From the NCBI RefSeq assembly GCF_900460065.1, contig NZ_UAVD01000033.1:310001-374000 (forward strand): DNA of 64,000 bases. Reading direction: 5' to 3'. Below, one piece after another: positions 35,887 to 44,493 of the stretch. The notes beneath the pieces are model-generated. The model was not told where the DNA came from and did not search any database. It saw only the letters and a list, made by a program, of their open reading frames with translations. Made by a program: the position numbers and the translations under genes. How positions within the stretch are numbered: the stretch's first letter is position 1; each line of letters opens with the position of its first letter. This DNA is from Streptomyces griseus (lineage in GTDB: Bacteria; Actinomycetota; Actinomycetes; Streptomycetales; Streptomycetaceae).

Positions 35887-37239
35887 ATGAGAAGTTCTGT
35901 CCTTCGTCGTACCTGCACCGCCGCCGTCGCCACCGCACTGGCCATCACCGGCCTGGCCGCCTGCAGCTCCGAGAGCGACGGCGCCGCGGACGGCAAGACG
36001 CGCATCACGGTCAACTGCTGGCCCCAGCCGAGTGCGAAGATCGACCACAAGCGGTTCGACGAGGACGTCAAGACGTTCGAGAAGAAGAACCCCGACATCG
36101 ACGTCACCGCGCACGACGCCTTCCCCTGCCAGGACCCCAAGACCTTCGACGCGAAGCTGGCCGGCGGTCAGATGGAAGACGTCTTCTACACGTACTTCAC
36201 CGACACCGAGCGCGTCGTCTCCATCAACCAGGCCGCGGACATCACCGCGTACGTCAAGGACCTCAAGGCGTACAAGGACATAGCCCAGCCCCTGCGCGAC
36301 GCCTACACCGTCGACGGCAAGATCTACGGCATTCCGCGCACCAACTACTCCATGGGTCTGCTCTACAGCAAGCCGCTCTTCGTCAAGGCGGGCCTCGACC
36401 CGGACAAGCCGCCGGCCACCTGGGAAGAGGTCCAGGTCGCGGCCAAGAAGATCGCCGCCCTCGGCGACGGCACCGTCGGCTTCGCCGAGTACAGCGCCCA
36501 GAACCAGGGCGGCTGGCACTTCACCGCCTCGATCTACTCCCAGGGCGGCGCGGTCGTCAGCGAGGACGGCAAGAAGGCCACGGTCGACACCCCCGAGGGC
36601 AGGGCCGTCCTGCAGAACCTCAAGGACATGCGCTGGCGCGACAACTCCATGGGCGCCAAGCAGCTGCTCATCATCAACGACACCCTCCAGATGATGGGCT
36701 CCGGCAAGCTCGGGATGTACCTGGCCGCCCCCGACAACGTCCCGCGCATCGTCAAGGAGGCCGGCGGCAAGTACGAGGACCTCGCCTTCGCCCCGATGCC
36801 CGGCGGCAAGGGAACCCTCATGGGCGGCGACGGCTACATGTTCAACAAGAAGGCCTCCCCGGAGCAGATCAAGGCCGGCCTCGCATGGCTGGAGTGGACC
36901 TTCCTCACCCCGGGCCAGGGCTACATGAACAACTACGCCCGCGCCGCCGAGGACAAGTCCCCGGTCGGTCTGCCCGAGCCGCGCCTGTTCACCGGGGCGA
37001 CCGACACCAGGGACCAGGAGCTGAAGAAGGCGTCCGCCAACGTCCCGGTCGAGAACTACCGGGCCTTCATCGACGGCGGCCAGCAACTCGACATGAAGCT
37101 GGAGCCCAAGCACGGCCAGCAGATCTACGCCGTCCTCGACGGCGCCGTCTCCGCGGTCCTGACGAAGAAGGACGCCGACATCGACGCCCTGCTGAAGGAC
37201 GCCCAGTCCAAGATCGACGGAATTCTGGCCCGGGGCTGA
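35887..37239 (+). CDS. Sugar ABC transporter substrate-binding lipoprotein
   Basis: 450 residues. Lipoprotein signal ending GLAACSS (Cys26). Family-1 (MalE-type) solute-binding protein: DVFYTYFTDTERVVSINQAA, DGKIYGIPRTNYSMGLLYSKPLF, PATWEEVQVAAKKIAAL, GDGYMFNKKASPEQIKAGLAWL. It captures a sugar outside the membrane and delivers it to the two permeases encoded next (7-nt and 17-nt gaps). The downstream alpha-glucosidase suggests an alpha-glucoside. No ATPase gene is present; streptomycetes commonly share MsiK for such importers. Confidence 0.93.
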   Translation: MRSSVLRRTCTAAVATALAITGLAACSSESDGAADGKTRITVNCWPQPSAKIDHKRFDEDVKTFEKKNPDIDVTAHDAFPCQDPKTFDAKLAGGQMEDVFYTYFTDTERVVSINQAADITAYVKDLKAYKDIAQPLRDAYTVDGKIYGIPRTNYSMGLLYSKPLFVKAGLDPDKPPATWEEVQVAAKKIAALGDGTVGFAEYSAQNQGGWHFTASIYSQGGAVVSEDGKKATVDTPEGRAVLQNLKDMRWRDNSMGAKQLLIINDTLQMMGSGKLGMYLAAPDNVPRIVKEAGGKYEDLAFAPMPGGKGTLMGGDGYMFNKKASPEQIKAGLAWLEWTFLTPGQGYMNNYARAAEDKSPVGLPEPRLFTGATDTRDQELKKASANVPVENYRAFIDGGQQLDMKLEPKHGQQIYAVLDGAVSAVLTKKDADIDALLKDAQSKIDGILARG

Positions 37240-37246
37240 GAGAGCC

Positions 37247-38215
37247 ATGAAGACCACGTCCCGACCCGCGGCGCCCGCGAGGCCGCGGTCCGCCGGCCCG
37301 ACGCCTCCCCCGGGGGCCACGGGCACGGCGGGCCGCGGGCCCCTCGGCCCACTGCGCAGGAAGATCGCCGACCAGGCCACCGCCTACGGGTTCCTGATCG
37401 GCGGCCTGCTCTGCTTCATCCTGTTCTCCTGGTACCCGGCCGTCCGGTCGGTGATCATCGCGTTCCAGAAGTACACCCCCGGCTCCGACCCCGAATGGGT
37501 CGGCACCGCGAACTTCTCCCGCGTCTTCCAGGACCCGGAGTTCGCCGCAGCCTGGCGCAACACCCTCACCTTCACCGTGCTCGCCCTGGTCATCGGGTTC
37601 GCCATCCCGTTCGTCATGGCCCTGGTCCTCAACGAACTGCGGCACGCCAAAGCCTTCTTCCGGGTCGTCGTCTACCTCCCCGTGATGATCCCGCCGGTGG
37701 TCAGCGCCCTGCTGTGGAAGTGGTTCTACGATCCGGGCGCGGGACTGGCCAACGAAGTGCTCGGCTTCCTCCACCTGCCGACGTCGAACTGGACCAACGG
37801 CGCCGACACCGCGCTCGTCTCACTCGTCATCGTCGCCACCTGGGCCAACATGGGCGGCACCGTCCTCATCTACCTCGCCGCCCTCCAGGGCATTCCCGGC
37901 GAGCTGTACGAGGCCGCCGAACTGGACGGCGCGTCCGTCTGGCAGCGCGTCCGGCACATCACGATCCCGCAGACCCGCTTCATCATCCTGATGCTGATGC
38001 TCCTGCAGGTCATCGCGACGATGCAGGTGTTCACCGAACCCTTCGTCATCACCGGCGGCGGACCGGAGAACTCCACCGTCACCGTGCTCTACCTGATCTA
38101 CAAGTACGCCTTCCTCTACAACGACTTCGGCGGCGCGTCCGCCCTCAGCGTGATGCTCCTGCTGGTGCTCAGCGCCTTCTCCGCCCTGTATCTGCGACTC
38201 ACCCGCACCGACTGA
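37247..38215 (+). CDS. Sugar ABC transporter permease (MalF-like)
   Basis: 322 residues with a Pro-rich cytoplasmic N-tail and six TM helices (first: TAYGFLIGGLLCFILFSWYPAVRS). The ATPase-contact EAA loop is ELYEAAELDGASVWQRVRHITIPQTR. MalF/UgpA type. It forms a heterodimer with the next gene's product. It begins 7 nt after the binding-protein gene. Confidence 0.94.
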   Translation: MKTTSRPAAPARPRSAGPTPPPGATGTAGRGPLGPLRRKIADQATAYGFLIGGLLCFILFSWYPAVRSVIIAFQKYTPGSDPEWVGTANFSRVFQDPEFAAAWRNTLTFTVLALVIGFAIPFVMALVLNELRHAKAFFRVVVYLPVMIPPVVSALLWKWFYDPGAGLANEVLGFLHLPTSNWTNGADTALVSLVIVATWANMGGTVLIYLAALQGIPGELYEAAELDGASVWQRVRHITIPQTRFIILMLMLLQVIATMQVFTEPFVITGGGPENSTVTVLYLIYKYAFLYNDFGGASALSVMLLLVLSAFSALYLRLTRTD

Positions 38216-38232
38216 GAGGAGCGTCGCCCGCC

Positions 38233-39186
38233 ATGACACAGACAGCTCCGCCCCCGGTACAGAAACCGCCCGCCGTCCGCACCAGGAGGTCCGGCGACGC
38301 CCCGGCCGAGCGGTCGCCGCGTACCGTCATCTCACCGCTGGCACTCGCCGGACGCCGCGGCAAGGTCGCCTACTGGTCGGTCTTCACCCTCGTCGTCCTG
38401 CTGTTCGCGTTCGCGTTCCTCTTCCCCGTGTACTGGATGGTCACGGGGGCGATGAAACCGCCCGAGGAAGTGGTGCGCACCCCGCCCACCCTCGTCCCCG
38501 AGCAGTGGCGGGTGAGCGGCTACACCGACGCCTGGGACCTGATGCGGCTGCCGACCCACCTGTGGAACACGGTCGTCCAGGCGACCGGCGCCTGGGTGCT
38601 CCAGATCGTCTTCTGCACAGCCGCCGCCTACGCCCTGTCCAAGCTCAAGCCGGCCTTCGGCAACATCATCCTCGGGGGCATCCTCGCCACCCTCATGGTC
38701 CCCGTGCAGGCCCTCGTCGTACCGAAGTACCTCACCATCGCGGACATGCCGCTGATCGGCGTCAACCTGCTCAACGACCCCCTGGCGATCTGGCTGCCGG
38801 CCGTCGCCAACGCCTTCAACCTCTACCTGCTCAAACGGTTCTTCGACCAGATCCCGCGCGATGTCCTGGAAGCCGCCGAGATCGACGGGGCGGGCAAGCT
38901 CCGCACCCTGTGGTCCATCGTCCTGCCGCTGTCGAGACCCGTCCTCGGCGTCGTGTCGATCTTCGCGCTGGTCGCGGTGTGGCAGGACTTCCTCTGGCCC
39001 CTGATGGTCTTCTCCGACACCGACAAGCAGCCGATCAGCGTGGCACTGGTACAGCTCTCGCAGAACGTCCCGCTGACGGTGCTCATCGGGGCCATGGTCA
39101 TCGCGAGCATCCCGATGGTCCTCATGTTCCTCGTCTTCCAGCGGCACATCATCGCCGGAATCAGCGCCGGCGGCACAAAAGGCTGA
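38233..39186 (+). CDS. Sugar ABC transporter permease (MalG-like)
   Basis: 317 residues from the ATG at 38233 (GAGAGGAG upstream). Six TM helices and the EAA motif DVLEAAEIDGAGKLRTLWSIVLPLSRP. The conserved C-terminal end FLVFQRHIIAGISAGGTKG is typical of MalG/UgpE permeases (QRHIIAGI..GAVKG). Partner of the preceding permease. The alpha-glucosidase gene follows 164 bp later. Confidence 0.94.
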   Translation: MTQTAPPPVQKPPAVRTRRSGDAPAERSPRTVISPLALAGRRGKVAYWSVFTLVVLLFAFAFLFPVYWMVTGAMKPPEEVVRTPPTLVPEQWRVSGYTDAWDLMRLPTHLWNTVVQATGAWVLQIVFCTAAAYALSKLKPAFGNIILGGILATLMVPVQALVVPKYLTIADMPLIGVNLLNDPLAIWLPAVANAFNLYLLKRFFDQIPRDVLEAAEIDGAGKLRTLWSIVLPLSRPVLGVVSIFALVAVWQDFLWPLMVFSDTDKQPISVALVQLSQNVPLTVLIGAMVIASIPMVLMFLVFQRHIIAGISAGGTKG

Positions 39187-39350
39187 CCGCGCCGGACGGC
39201 ACCACCTGTGCCGTCCCCCCGGACCCGCCGCCGCCCCCGGCCTTCCCGCCCCGCTCCGGGGCGGCGGCGTCAGGAAACCCCCGCCCTCTGTCGCGCGGAC
39301 CGGCCCACACCCCGCCGGCCACCGCGCCCCGCCCGAAAGGAACCCGCCTT

Positions 39351-40952
39351 ATGGAAGGCAGCCAGCTCGCCGCCGAGGACTGGTGGCGCTCGGCCGTCAT
39401 TTACCAGGTCTACGTCCGCAGCTTCGCCGACGGCGACGGCGACGGCACCGGCGATCTGACAGGCGTGCGGTCCCGGCTGCCCTACCTGGCCGAACTCGGC
39501 GTCGACGCCCTGTGGTTCACCCCCTGGTATCGGTCCCCGATGGCGGACGGCGGGTACGACGTGGCCGACTACCGGGCCATCGACCCCTCCTTCGGCGACC
39601 TCGCGGAAGCCGAGAAGCTCATCGCCGAAGCCCGCGAGGCCGGGATCCGCACCATCATCGACATCGTTCCCAACCACGTCTCCGACCAGCACGTCTGGTT
39701 CAGGGCCGCGCTCGCCGCCGGCCCCGGCAGCCCGGAGCGCGAACTCTTCCACTTCCGGCCCGGCCGGGGCGAACACGGCGAACTGCCCCCCAACGACTGG
39801 GAGAGCGAGTTCGGCGGGGTGCCCTGGACCCGGGTCGAGGACGGCGAGTGGTACCTCCACCTCTTCGCCACCGAGCAGCCCGACCTCAACTGGGCGCACC
39901 CCGCCGTACGCCAGGAGCACGAGGACGTCCTGCGCTTCTGGTTCGAACGCGGCGTCGCCGGGGTGCGCATCGACTCCGCCGCCCTCGTCGCCAAGGACCC
40001 GGCCCTCCCGGACCTCGACGGACACCAGGGGCCCCACCCGTACGTCGACCGGGACGAACTGCACGACATCTACCGGAGCTGGCGGGCCATCGCCGACGCG
40101 TTCGGCGGCATCTTCGTCGGGGAGGTGTGGCTGCCCGACTCGGAGCGCTTCGCCCGCTACCTCCGCCCCGACGAACTGCACACCGCCTTCAACTTCACCT
40201 TCCTCAGCTGCCCCTGGGACGGCACACTCCTGCGCCGGGCCATCGACGAGACCCTCGCCGAACACGCCCCCGTCGGCGCGCCCGCCACCTGGGTCCTCTG
40301 CAACCACGACGTCACCCGCACCGTCACCCGCTACGGCCGCGAGGACACCGGCTTCGCCTTCACCGCCAAGGCGTTCGGCGTGCCCAGCGATCTGGAACTG
40401 GGCACCCGCCGCGCCCGCGCCGCCGCCCTCCTCTCGCTCGCCCTGCCCGGCTCCGCCTACCTCTACCAGGGCGAGGAACTGGGCCTGCCCGAGGCCGACG
40501 TACCGCTGGACCGCGTCCAGGACCCCATGTACTTCCGCTCCCAGGGCCGCGCCCCCGGCCGCGACGGCTGCCGCACCCCGCTGCCCTGGTCGGCCGGCGA
40601 ACCGTTCGCCGGCTTCGGCTCGACCGTCGAACCCTGGCTTCCGCTCCCCGCCGACTGGCCGGGCCGCGCGGCCGACCTCCAGGCCCAGGACCCCCGGTCC
40701 ATGCTGGCCCTCTACCGGGAGGCACTGCGGCTGCGACGCACCCTGACCGCCCTGCACACCGAACCGCTGCGCTGGCTGAGCGAGGAACCCGGACTCCTGG
40801 TCTTCGCCCGCGGCGAGGGCCTGGTCTGCGCCGTCAACCTCGCCGAGGAACCCGCACGGCTCCCCGCCCACACCGAGGTGCTCCTCACCAGCGGCCCCCT
40901 GGACGCCGAAGGCCGGCTGCCCGGGGACACGGCGGTGTGGCTGGCCGTCTGA
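39351..40952 (+). CDS. GH13 alpha-glucosidase
   Basis: 533 residues, no signal peptide, so cytoplasmic. TIM-barrel motifs: DIVPNHVSDQH (region I), GVRIDSAAL with nucleophile Asp208, FVGEVW with acid Glu258, and CNHDVTRTV with Asp320. Start VIYQVYVRSFADGDGDGTGD is typical of oligosaccharide-acting GH13 enzymes (alpha-glucosidase/oligo-1,6-glucosidase/trehalose-related). It should split the imported alpha-glucoside to glucose. GAAAGGAA lies upstream of the ATG. Last gene of the uptake operon, with a strong hairpin after it. Exact linkage specificity unknown. Confidence 0.92.
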   Translation: MEGSQLAAEDWWRSAVIYQVYVRSFADGDGDGTGDLTGVRSRLPYLAELGVDALWFTPWYRSPMADGGYDVADYRAIDPSFGDLAEAEKLIAEAREAGIRTIIDIVPNHVSDQHVWFRAALAAGPGSPERELFHFRPGRGEHGELPPNDWESEFGGVPWTRVEDGEWYLHLFATEQPDLNWAHPAVRQEHEDVLRFWFERGVAGVRIDSAALVAKDPALPDLDGHQGPHPYVDRDELHDIYRSWRAIADAFGGIFVGEVWLPDSERFARYLRPDELHTAFNFTFLSCPWDGTLLRRAIDETLAEHAPVGAPATWVLCNHDVTRTVTRYGREDTGFAFTAKAFGVPSDLELGTRRARAAALLSLALPGSAYLYQGEELGLPEADVPLDRVQDPMYFRSQGRAPGRDGCRTPLPWSAGEPFAGFGSTVEPWLPLPADWPGRAADLQAQDPRSMLALYREALRLRRTLTALHTEPLRWLSEEPGLLVFARGEGLVCAVNLAEEPARLPAHTEVLLTSGPLDAEGRLPGDTAVWLAV

Positions 40953-40980
40953 TCCGGTACGTCGCACCGGCCGGGGGAGT

Positions 40981-41018
40981 GCCCGGTCCCGGACGCCGCC
41001 CGGTGTCCGGGACCGGGC
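40981..41018. terminator. 14-bp hairpin terminator of the sugar operon
   Basis: GCCCGGTCCCGGAC (40981-40994), ten-nt loop, exact complement (41005-41018), 28 bases after the glucosidase stop. Confidence 0.75.
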
Positions 41019-41230
41019 AACCCGGAACCCGCCCCGGGCGGCGTCCCCGAGCCCGGGGCGGCCCCACGGCAGCGGCGATCGGCCCAGAGCGGCTGAGTAC
41101 CCGCACTCAGGCCCCACGCCCCGGCCGCCACGACGATGAGGGGGTGGCGGGCGAAGCCGAGGCAGGGCAGGTCCCGACCGCGCCGCCGTCCGGACCCGGA
41201 CGGCCCCGCCCGCCGGACCCCGGGAGAACC

Positions 41231-41896
41231 GTGCTCAGCCGTATCGCCGCCGTCGTCGTCCCCTCGCTCGGACGCCTCACGGTCACGTCCGACCACGCCG
41301 CGGCCCCGGCCGCCGGCAGCATCATCGTCGCCAACCACACCTCCCTGGCCGATCCGGGCATCGTCCTCGCCGCACTGCTGCGCCTCGGCGTCGAACCCGT
41401 CGTCATGGCCACCGCGGGGCTGTGGCGGATACCGGTCCTCGGCCGTCTCCTGGAACGCGGCGGCCACGTGCCGGTGCACCGGAACACCGACCGGGCCGCG
41501 GGCGCCCTCGACGCGGCGGCCCTCGCGCTCAGGGGCGGCCGCCACCTGCTCATCTACGGAGAGGGACGCCTGCCCTCCCGCTTGGACGCGGCCGAGGCCC
41601 CGCCGGAGAGCTTCCGCAGCGGCCTCGCCCGCCTCGCGCACGTGTCCGGTGCGCCCGTCGTGCCGCTCGGCCAGGCGGGAGCCCGCCGGGTGACATCGGG
41701 TTCGTGCGTCAAGCAGATCTCCGGGCTGCTCACCGCTCCGGCCCGCCGCCCCCGGCTCCACGTCCACGTCGGCGCCCCGCTGTGTCTCCCGCCGCAGGTC
41801 GAGGCGGCGACCGTCACGGCCCGCGAAGCCGTCACCGCCGCCTGGCGCACGGCCGCGCACCACCTCGGCGAACCCGCCGCGCACGCCGGACGCTGA
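41231..41896 (+). CDS. PlsC-like lysophospholipid acyltransferase
   Basis: 221 residues from the GTG at 41231 (GGGAGA upstream). Acyltransferase motif I is ANHTSLADP (His and Asp of HX4D), motif II-type GGHVPVHRN, motif III LLIYGEGRLPS (the EGTRS motif as EGRLP), motif IV APVVPLGQAG. It probably transfers an acyl chain to a lysolipid or similar alcohol at the membrane. The frame stays open upstream, but those residues are unlike the family. Substrate uncertain: divergence at motif III suggests a specialised acceptor. Confidence 0.85.
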   Translation: MLSRIAAVVVPSLGRLTVTSDHAAAPAAGSIIVANHTSLADPGIVLAALLRLGVEPVVMATAGLWRIPVLGRLLERGGHVPVHRNTDRAAGALDAAALALRGGRHLLIYGEGRLPSRLDAAEAPPESFRSGLARLAHVSGAPVVPLGQAGARRVTSGSCVKQISGLLTAPARRPRLHVHVGAPLCLPPQVEAATVTAREAVTAAWRTAAHHLGEPAAHAGR

Positions 41897-41924
41897 ACGG
41901 CCGGCGTGACCCGAGGGGGAACGG

Positions 41925-42509
41925 CTACCCGGCCTCCCGCGCCACCCGCTCCAGGCGCTGCCGGTACTCCTCCCACCACGCGCGGTCGCCCGGCGGCATG
42001 TTGTCGGTGCCCGACTGCAGTCCGACCGTCCCGTCGACGAGCTCCCGGACGAGGTCCGCGTGCCCGGCATGGCGCTGGAGGTCGGAGATCACATGGACGA
42101 GGATCTGGTGCAGAGTCACCTCGCCCCGCTCGCCGGGCCACCACCGGACCCGCCCGACCGCGTCGAGCGGCAGCTCGGCGATCGTGGCGTCGGCGTGCTC
42201 CGCCACCCGGCGGTAGAGGGCGAGGATCTCCTCGCGCGACTCGTCGGCCGTCGCCCACATGTCCTGGTTCGCCTCGGCGTCGTCCTCGTAGGCGGGCAGC
42301 ACCTCGCCGAACGGCCGCCCGAACGTCTCGCCGAAGTACCCCAGCTCCACCCCGGCGGCATGCTTGACCAGCCCGAGGAGATTGGTGCCCGTCGGTGTCA
42401 GCGGACGCCGGACGTCGTACTCGCCGAGCCCTTCGAGCTTCCACACCAGGGCGACGCGAGCGGACTGGAGATAACGCTGGAGGTCAGCCTTGGGCTGTGA
42501 TGCGGTCAT
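41925..42509 (-). CDS. DinB/DUF664 protein
   Basis: 194 residues from the ATG at 42509 (MTASQPKADLQRYLQSARVA). DUF664 signature: TNLLGLVKHAAGVELGYFGETFGRPF with the first ligand His, and LHQILVHVISDLQRHAGHADLVRELVDG with the other two in 'HAGHAD'. Third DinB-type gene in the window. It converges on the acyltransferase gene. Substrate unknown. Confidence 0.86.
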   Translation of the reverse strand: MTASQPKADLQRYLQSARVALVWKLEGLGEYDVRRPLTPTGTNLLGLVKHAAGVELGYFGETFGRPFGEVLPAYEDDAEANQDMWATADESREEILALYRRVAEHADATIAELPLDAVGRVRWWPGERGEVTLHQILVHVISDLQRHAGHADLVRELVDGTVGLQSGTDNMPPGDRAWWEEYRQRLERVAREAG

Positions 42510-42767
42510 GCGGGGCAGTCTGTCACCGGGCACTGACAACCACGGACCCCGTCCCGCCACGGGCGGCGCGCACCCCGCCCGCGCGGCACGCGGCCCCGGG
42601 TGGCGGCGGCGACCCCGGCAGCGTAGGTATGGAGGCGTGCCGCTCCCAAGGACGCCCGACGCCACGGAGCGCACCGGCCCGCGACGGCCGGTGACCAGCA
42701 GGCCCACCCGGCCGGACCGGTGTCCGTGTCCGGCGGCTCACCACCGGGGACGAGGAGACCGATCCCG

Positions 42768-43565
42768 ATGACCGCGGCAGAGCAGAGCACCCCGGTGCAC
42801 GGGATCCCGTGCTGGGTCAGTCTCATGACCCGGGACCTGCGGGCCACCCAGGACTTCTACGGGGCCGTCCTCGGGTGGACCTTCCGCTCGGGCACCCTCG
42901 GCGAGGGCTTCACCGTCGCCCACCTCGACGCCCTGCCGGTCGCGGGGATCGGCCGGATCGCCCCCGGACTGCCCAGCGCCGTCTCCTGGACCCCGTACTT
43001 CGCCGTCGAGGACGTCGACGCCACAGCGGCCCGGGTCCGGGAACGGGGCGGCACCATCGCCGTCGGCCCGATCCGGCTCGGCCCCGGGCGGGGCGCCGTG
43101 GCCGCCGACCGGGAAGGGGCCGGATTCGGCTTCTGGGAGGGCCGCACCCCGCCCTGGTCGTTCGGCCGAGACCACCCGCCCGCCTCCCTCGAACTGCGCA
43201 CGAGCCACGCCTTCGACTGCGCGATCTTCTACGCCGAGGTGTTCGGGTGGGCCTCCGAGGAGCCCGGCGGCTGCGAGGTCGGCTACGCCTACCGACAGGA
43301 CGCGGTCGTCGTACGCCAGGGCGGGCGCACCGTGGCCACCCTGCGCGGAGGCGGCGACGCCTCGTCCCCCGACCCGCGGCTGCGCCCGCGCTGGCACATC
43401 CGCTTCCCGGTCGCGGACCTGGAGGCGGCCGTCGGGGCGGCCCGCGCGGCCGGCGGCACGGCGGGACCGCCGGTGGACTCGCCCGCCGACGGGACCGAAG
43501 CCGTGATCAGGGACCCCGACGGCGGCATCTTCACGGTCTGCGCCCACCCGCCGGACGCCGCCTGA
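42768..43565 (+). CDS. VOC-superfamily (glyoxalase-like) protein, duplicated domain
   Basis: 265 residues from the ATG at 42768 (GAGGAGA upstream). Two vicinal-oxygen-chelate modules in tandem: PCWVSLMTRDLRATQDFYGAVLGWTF ... and SLELRTSHAFDCAIFYAEVFGW ... ending AVIRDPDGGIFTV. This is the two-domain layout of CFP32/'hydroxylase' family proteins. The metal-ligand residues are not clearly complete, so it may be a binding or resistance protein. No operon partner. Confidence 0.86.
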   Translation: MTAAEQSTPVHGIPCWVSLMTRDLRATQDFYGAVLGWTFRSGTLGEGFTVAHLDALPVAGIGRIAPGLPSAVSWTPYFAVEDVDATAARVRERGGTIAVGPIRLGPGRGAVAADREGAGFGFWEGRTPPWSFGRDHPPASLELRTSHAFDCAIFYAEVFGWASEEPGGCEVGYAYRQDAVVVRQGGRTVATLRGGGDASSPDPRLRPRWHIRFPVADLEAAVGAARAAGGTAGPPVDSPADGTEAVIRDPDGGIFTVCAHPPDAA

Positions 43566-43590
43566 GCCCGCCCGACCGCGAAGGCGACCG

Positions 43591-44439
43591 TCAGCAGGCG
43601 CGGAACACGTACCCCGGCCGTCCGGCCGGCCGGACGTCGAGATCCCGGCGCACCACGGAGACCCGCGCCCCCACGGACGAGCACGCCTTCGCGAAGTCGT
43701 CGTCGGTGTACTCGACGACGAACACCCGGTCGCCGTACGCGTCGGCGTAGTCGGCGCACTCGTCGTACCGGCCGCACTCCTCGGCCACGGCGAAGTCGAA
43801 TCCGATCGTGTCCCGCTGCCCCAGCAGATCGGTGGTGTTCTTCTGGCCGATCGCCAGCCCGGCGGCGTGCGCCCGGTCGGCCAGGAGCTTCGCGAACGCC
43901 GCGTTGTGCGCCCGGGTCAGCAGCCCCTTCGATCGCTCGTAGGAGTCCAGGTTGTCCGGCTCCACCGCCTGGAAACCGGCCTTCGCGCAGCCGTCGATCC
44001 AGCCCCCGACGATGTCCGCCAGCCGGCTGCGCCTGTCCGCGGTCGAGGTGTCCAGCAGCGCCTCGCCCCAGGCCTCGTCGTTGACGAGCTCGCCGTCGCC
44101 GTCGCGCAGCAGCAGATCGGGGTCGTCCTTCTCCCACCGGTCCAGCGCGTCGGGCTGGGTCTGGAAGGCGTTGACGTAACAGACGTTGTACAGGCCTTCG
44201 GCCGGCTCGTCGCCACGGTCGCGGGAGACCGCCCCGACCCCGTCGGGCGGGGTGTACGCGCCGCCGATCTGGTAGTCGAAGGCAACGTCGGCCTCGGGCG
44301 GCACGACCTCGGGCGCCGCCCCCGAGGCGAAGGCGTTGGACAGGAGCAGTCCCGCTCCGGTCGCCATCGCGACACCGCCGGCCAGACCGGCGAGTGTGCC
44401 TTTGCGACGGAGGAACGGACGGACGGCGTGCTGGGACAT
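43591..44439 (-). CDS. Secreted GH114-family glycosidase
   Basis: 282 residues. A basic N-terminus and hydrophobic core (TLAGLAGGVAMATGAGLLLSNA) form a signal peptide. GH114 pattern: DYQIGGAYTPPDGVGAVSRD, GLYNVCYVNAFQTQPDALDRWE, GFQAVEPDNLDSYERSKGLL, AIGQKNTTDLL, FAVAEECGRYDECADYADAYG. Asp and Glu residues at strand ends (QAVEPDNLD; VAEEC) are the likely catalytic ones. Characterised members are endo-alpha-1,4-polygalactosaminidases that cut fungal exopolysaccharide. It lies 55 bp downstream of a two-component pair on the same strand. Confidence 0.87.
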   Translation of the reverse strand: MSQHAVRPFLRRKGTLAGLAGGVAMATGAGLLLSNAFASGAAPEVVPPEADVAFDYQIGGAYTPPDGVGAVSRDRGDEPAEGLYNVCYVNAFQTQPDALDRWEKDDPDLLLRDGDGELVNDEAWGEALLDTSTADRRSRLADIVGGWIDGCAKAGFQAVEPDNLDSYERSKGLLTRAHNAAFAKLLADRAHAAGLAIGQKNTTDLLGQRDTIGFDFAVAEECGRYDECADYADAYGDRVFVVEYTDDDFAKACSSVGARVSVVRRDLDVRPAGRPGYVFRAC

Positions 44440-44493
44440 GCGTGACTCCCGTGCGTGGACTTCGGAACCTGCCTCCCCATCATGAACGGCCGA

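Noticed and set aside
38505..39350. Frame extension before the GH13 glucosidase
   Set aside because: Open only as a shadow of the permease gene; the glucosidase starts at the ATG at 39351 with its own ribosome binding site and family-like N terminus.
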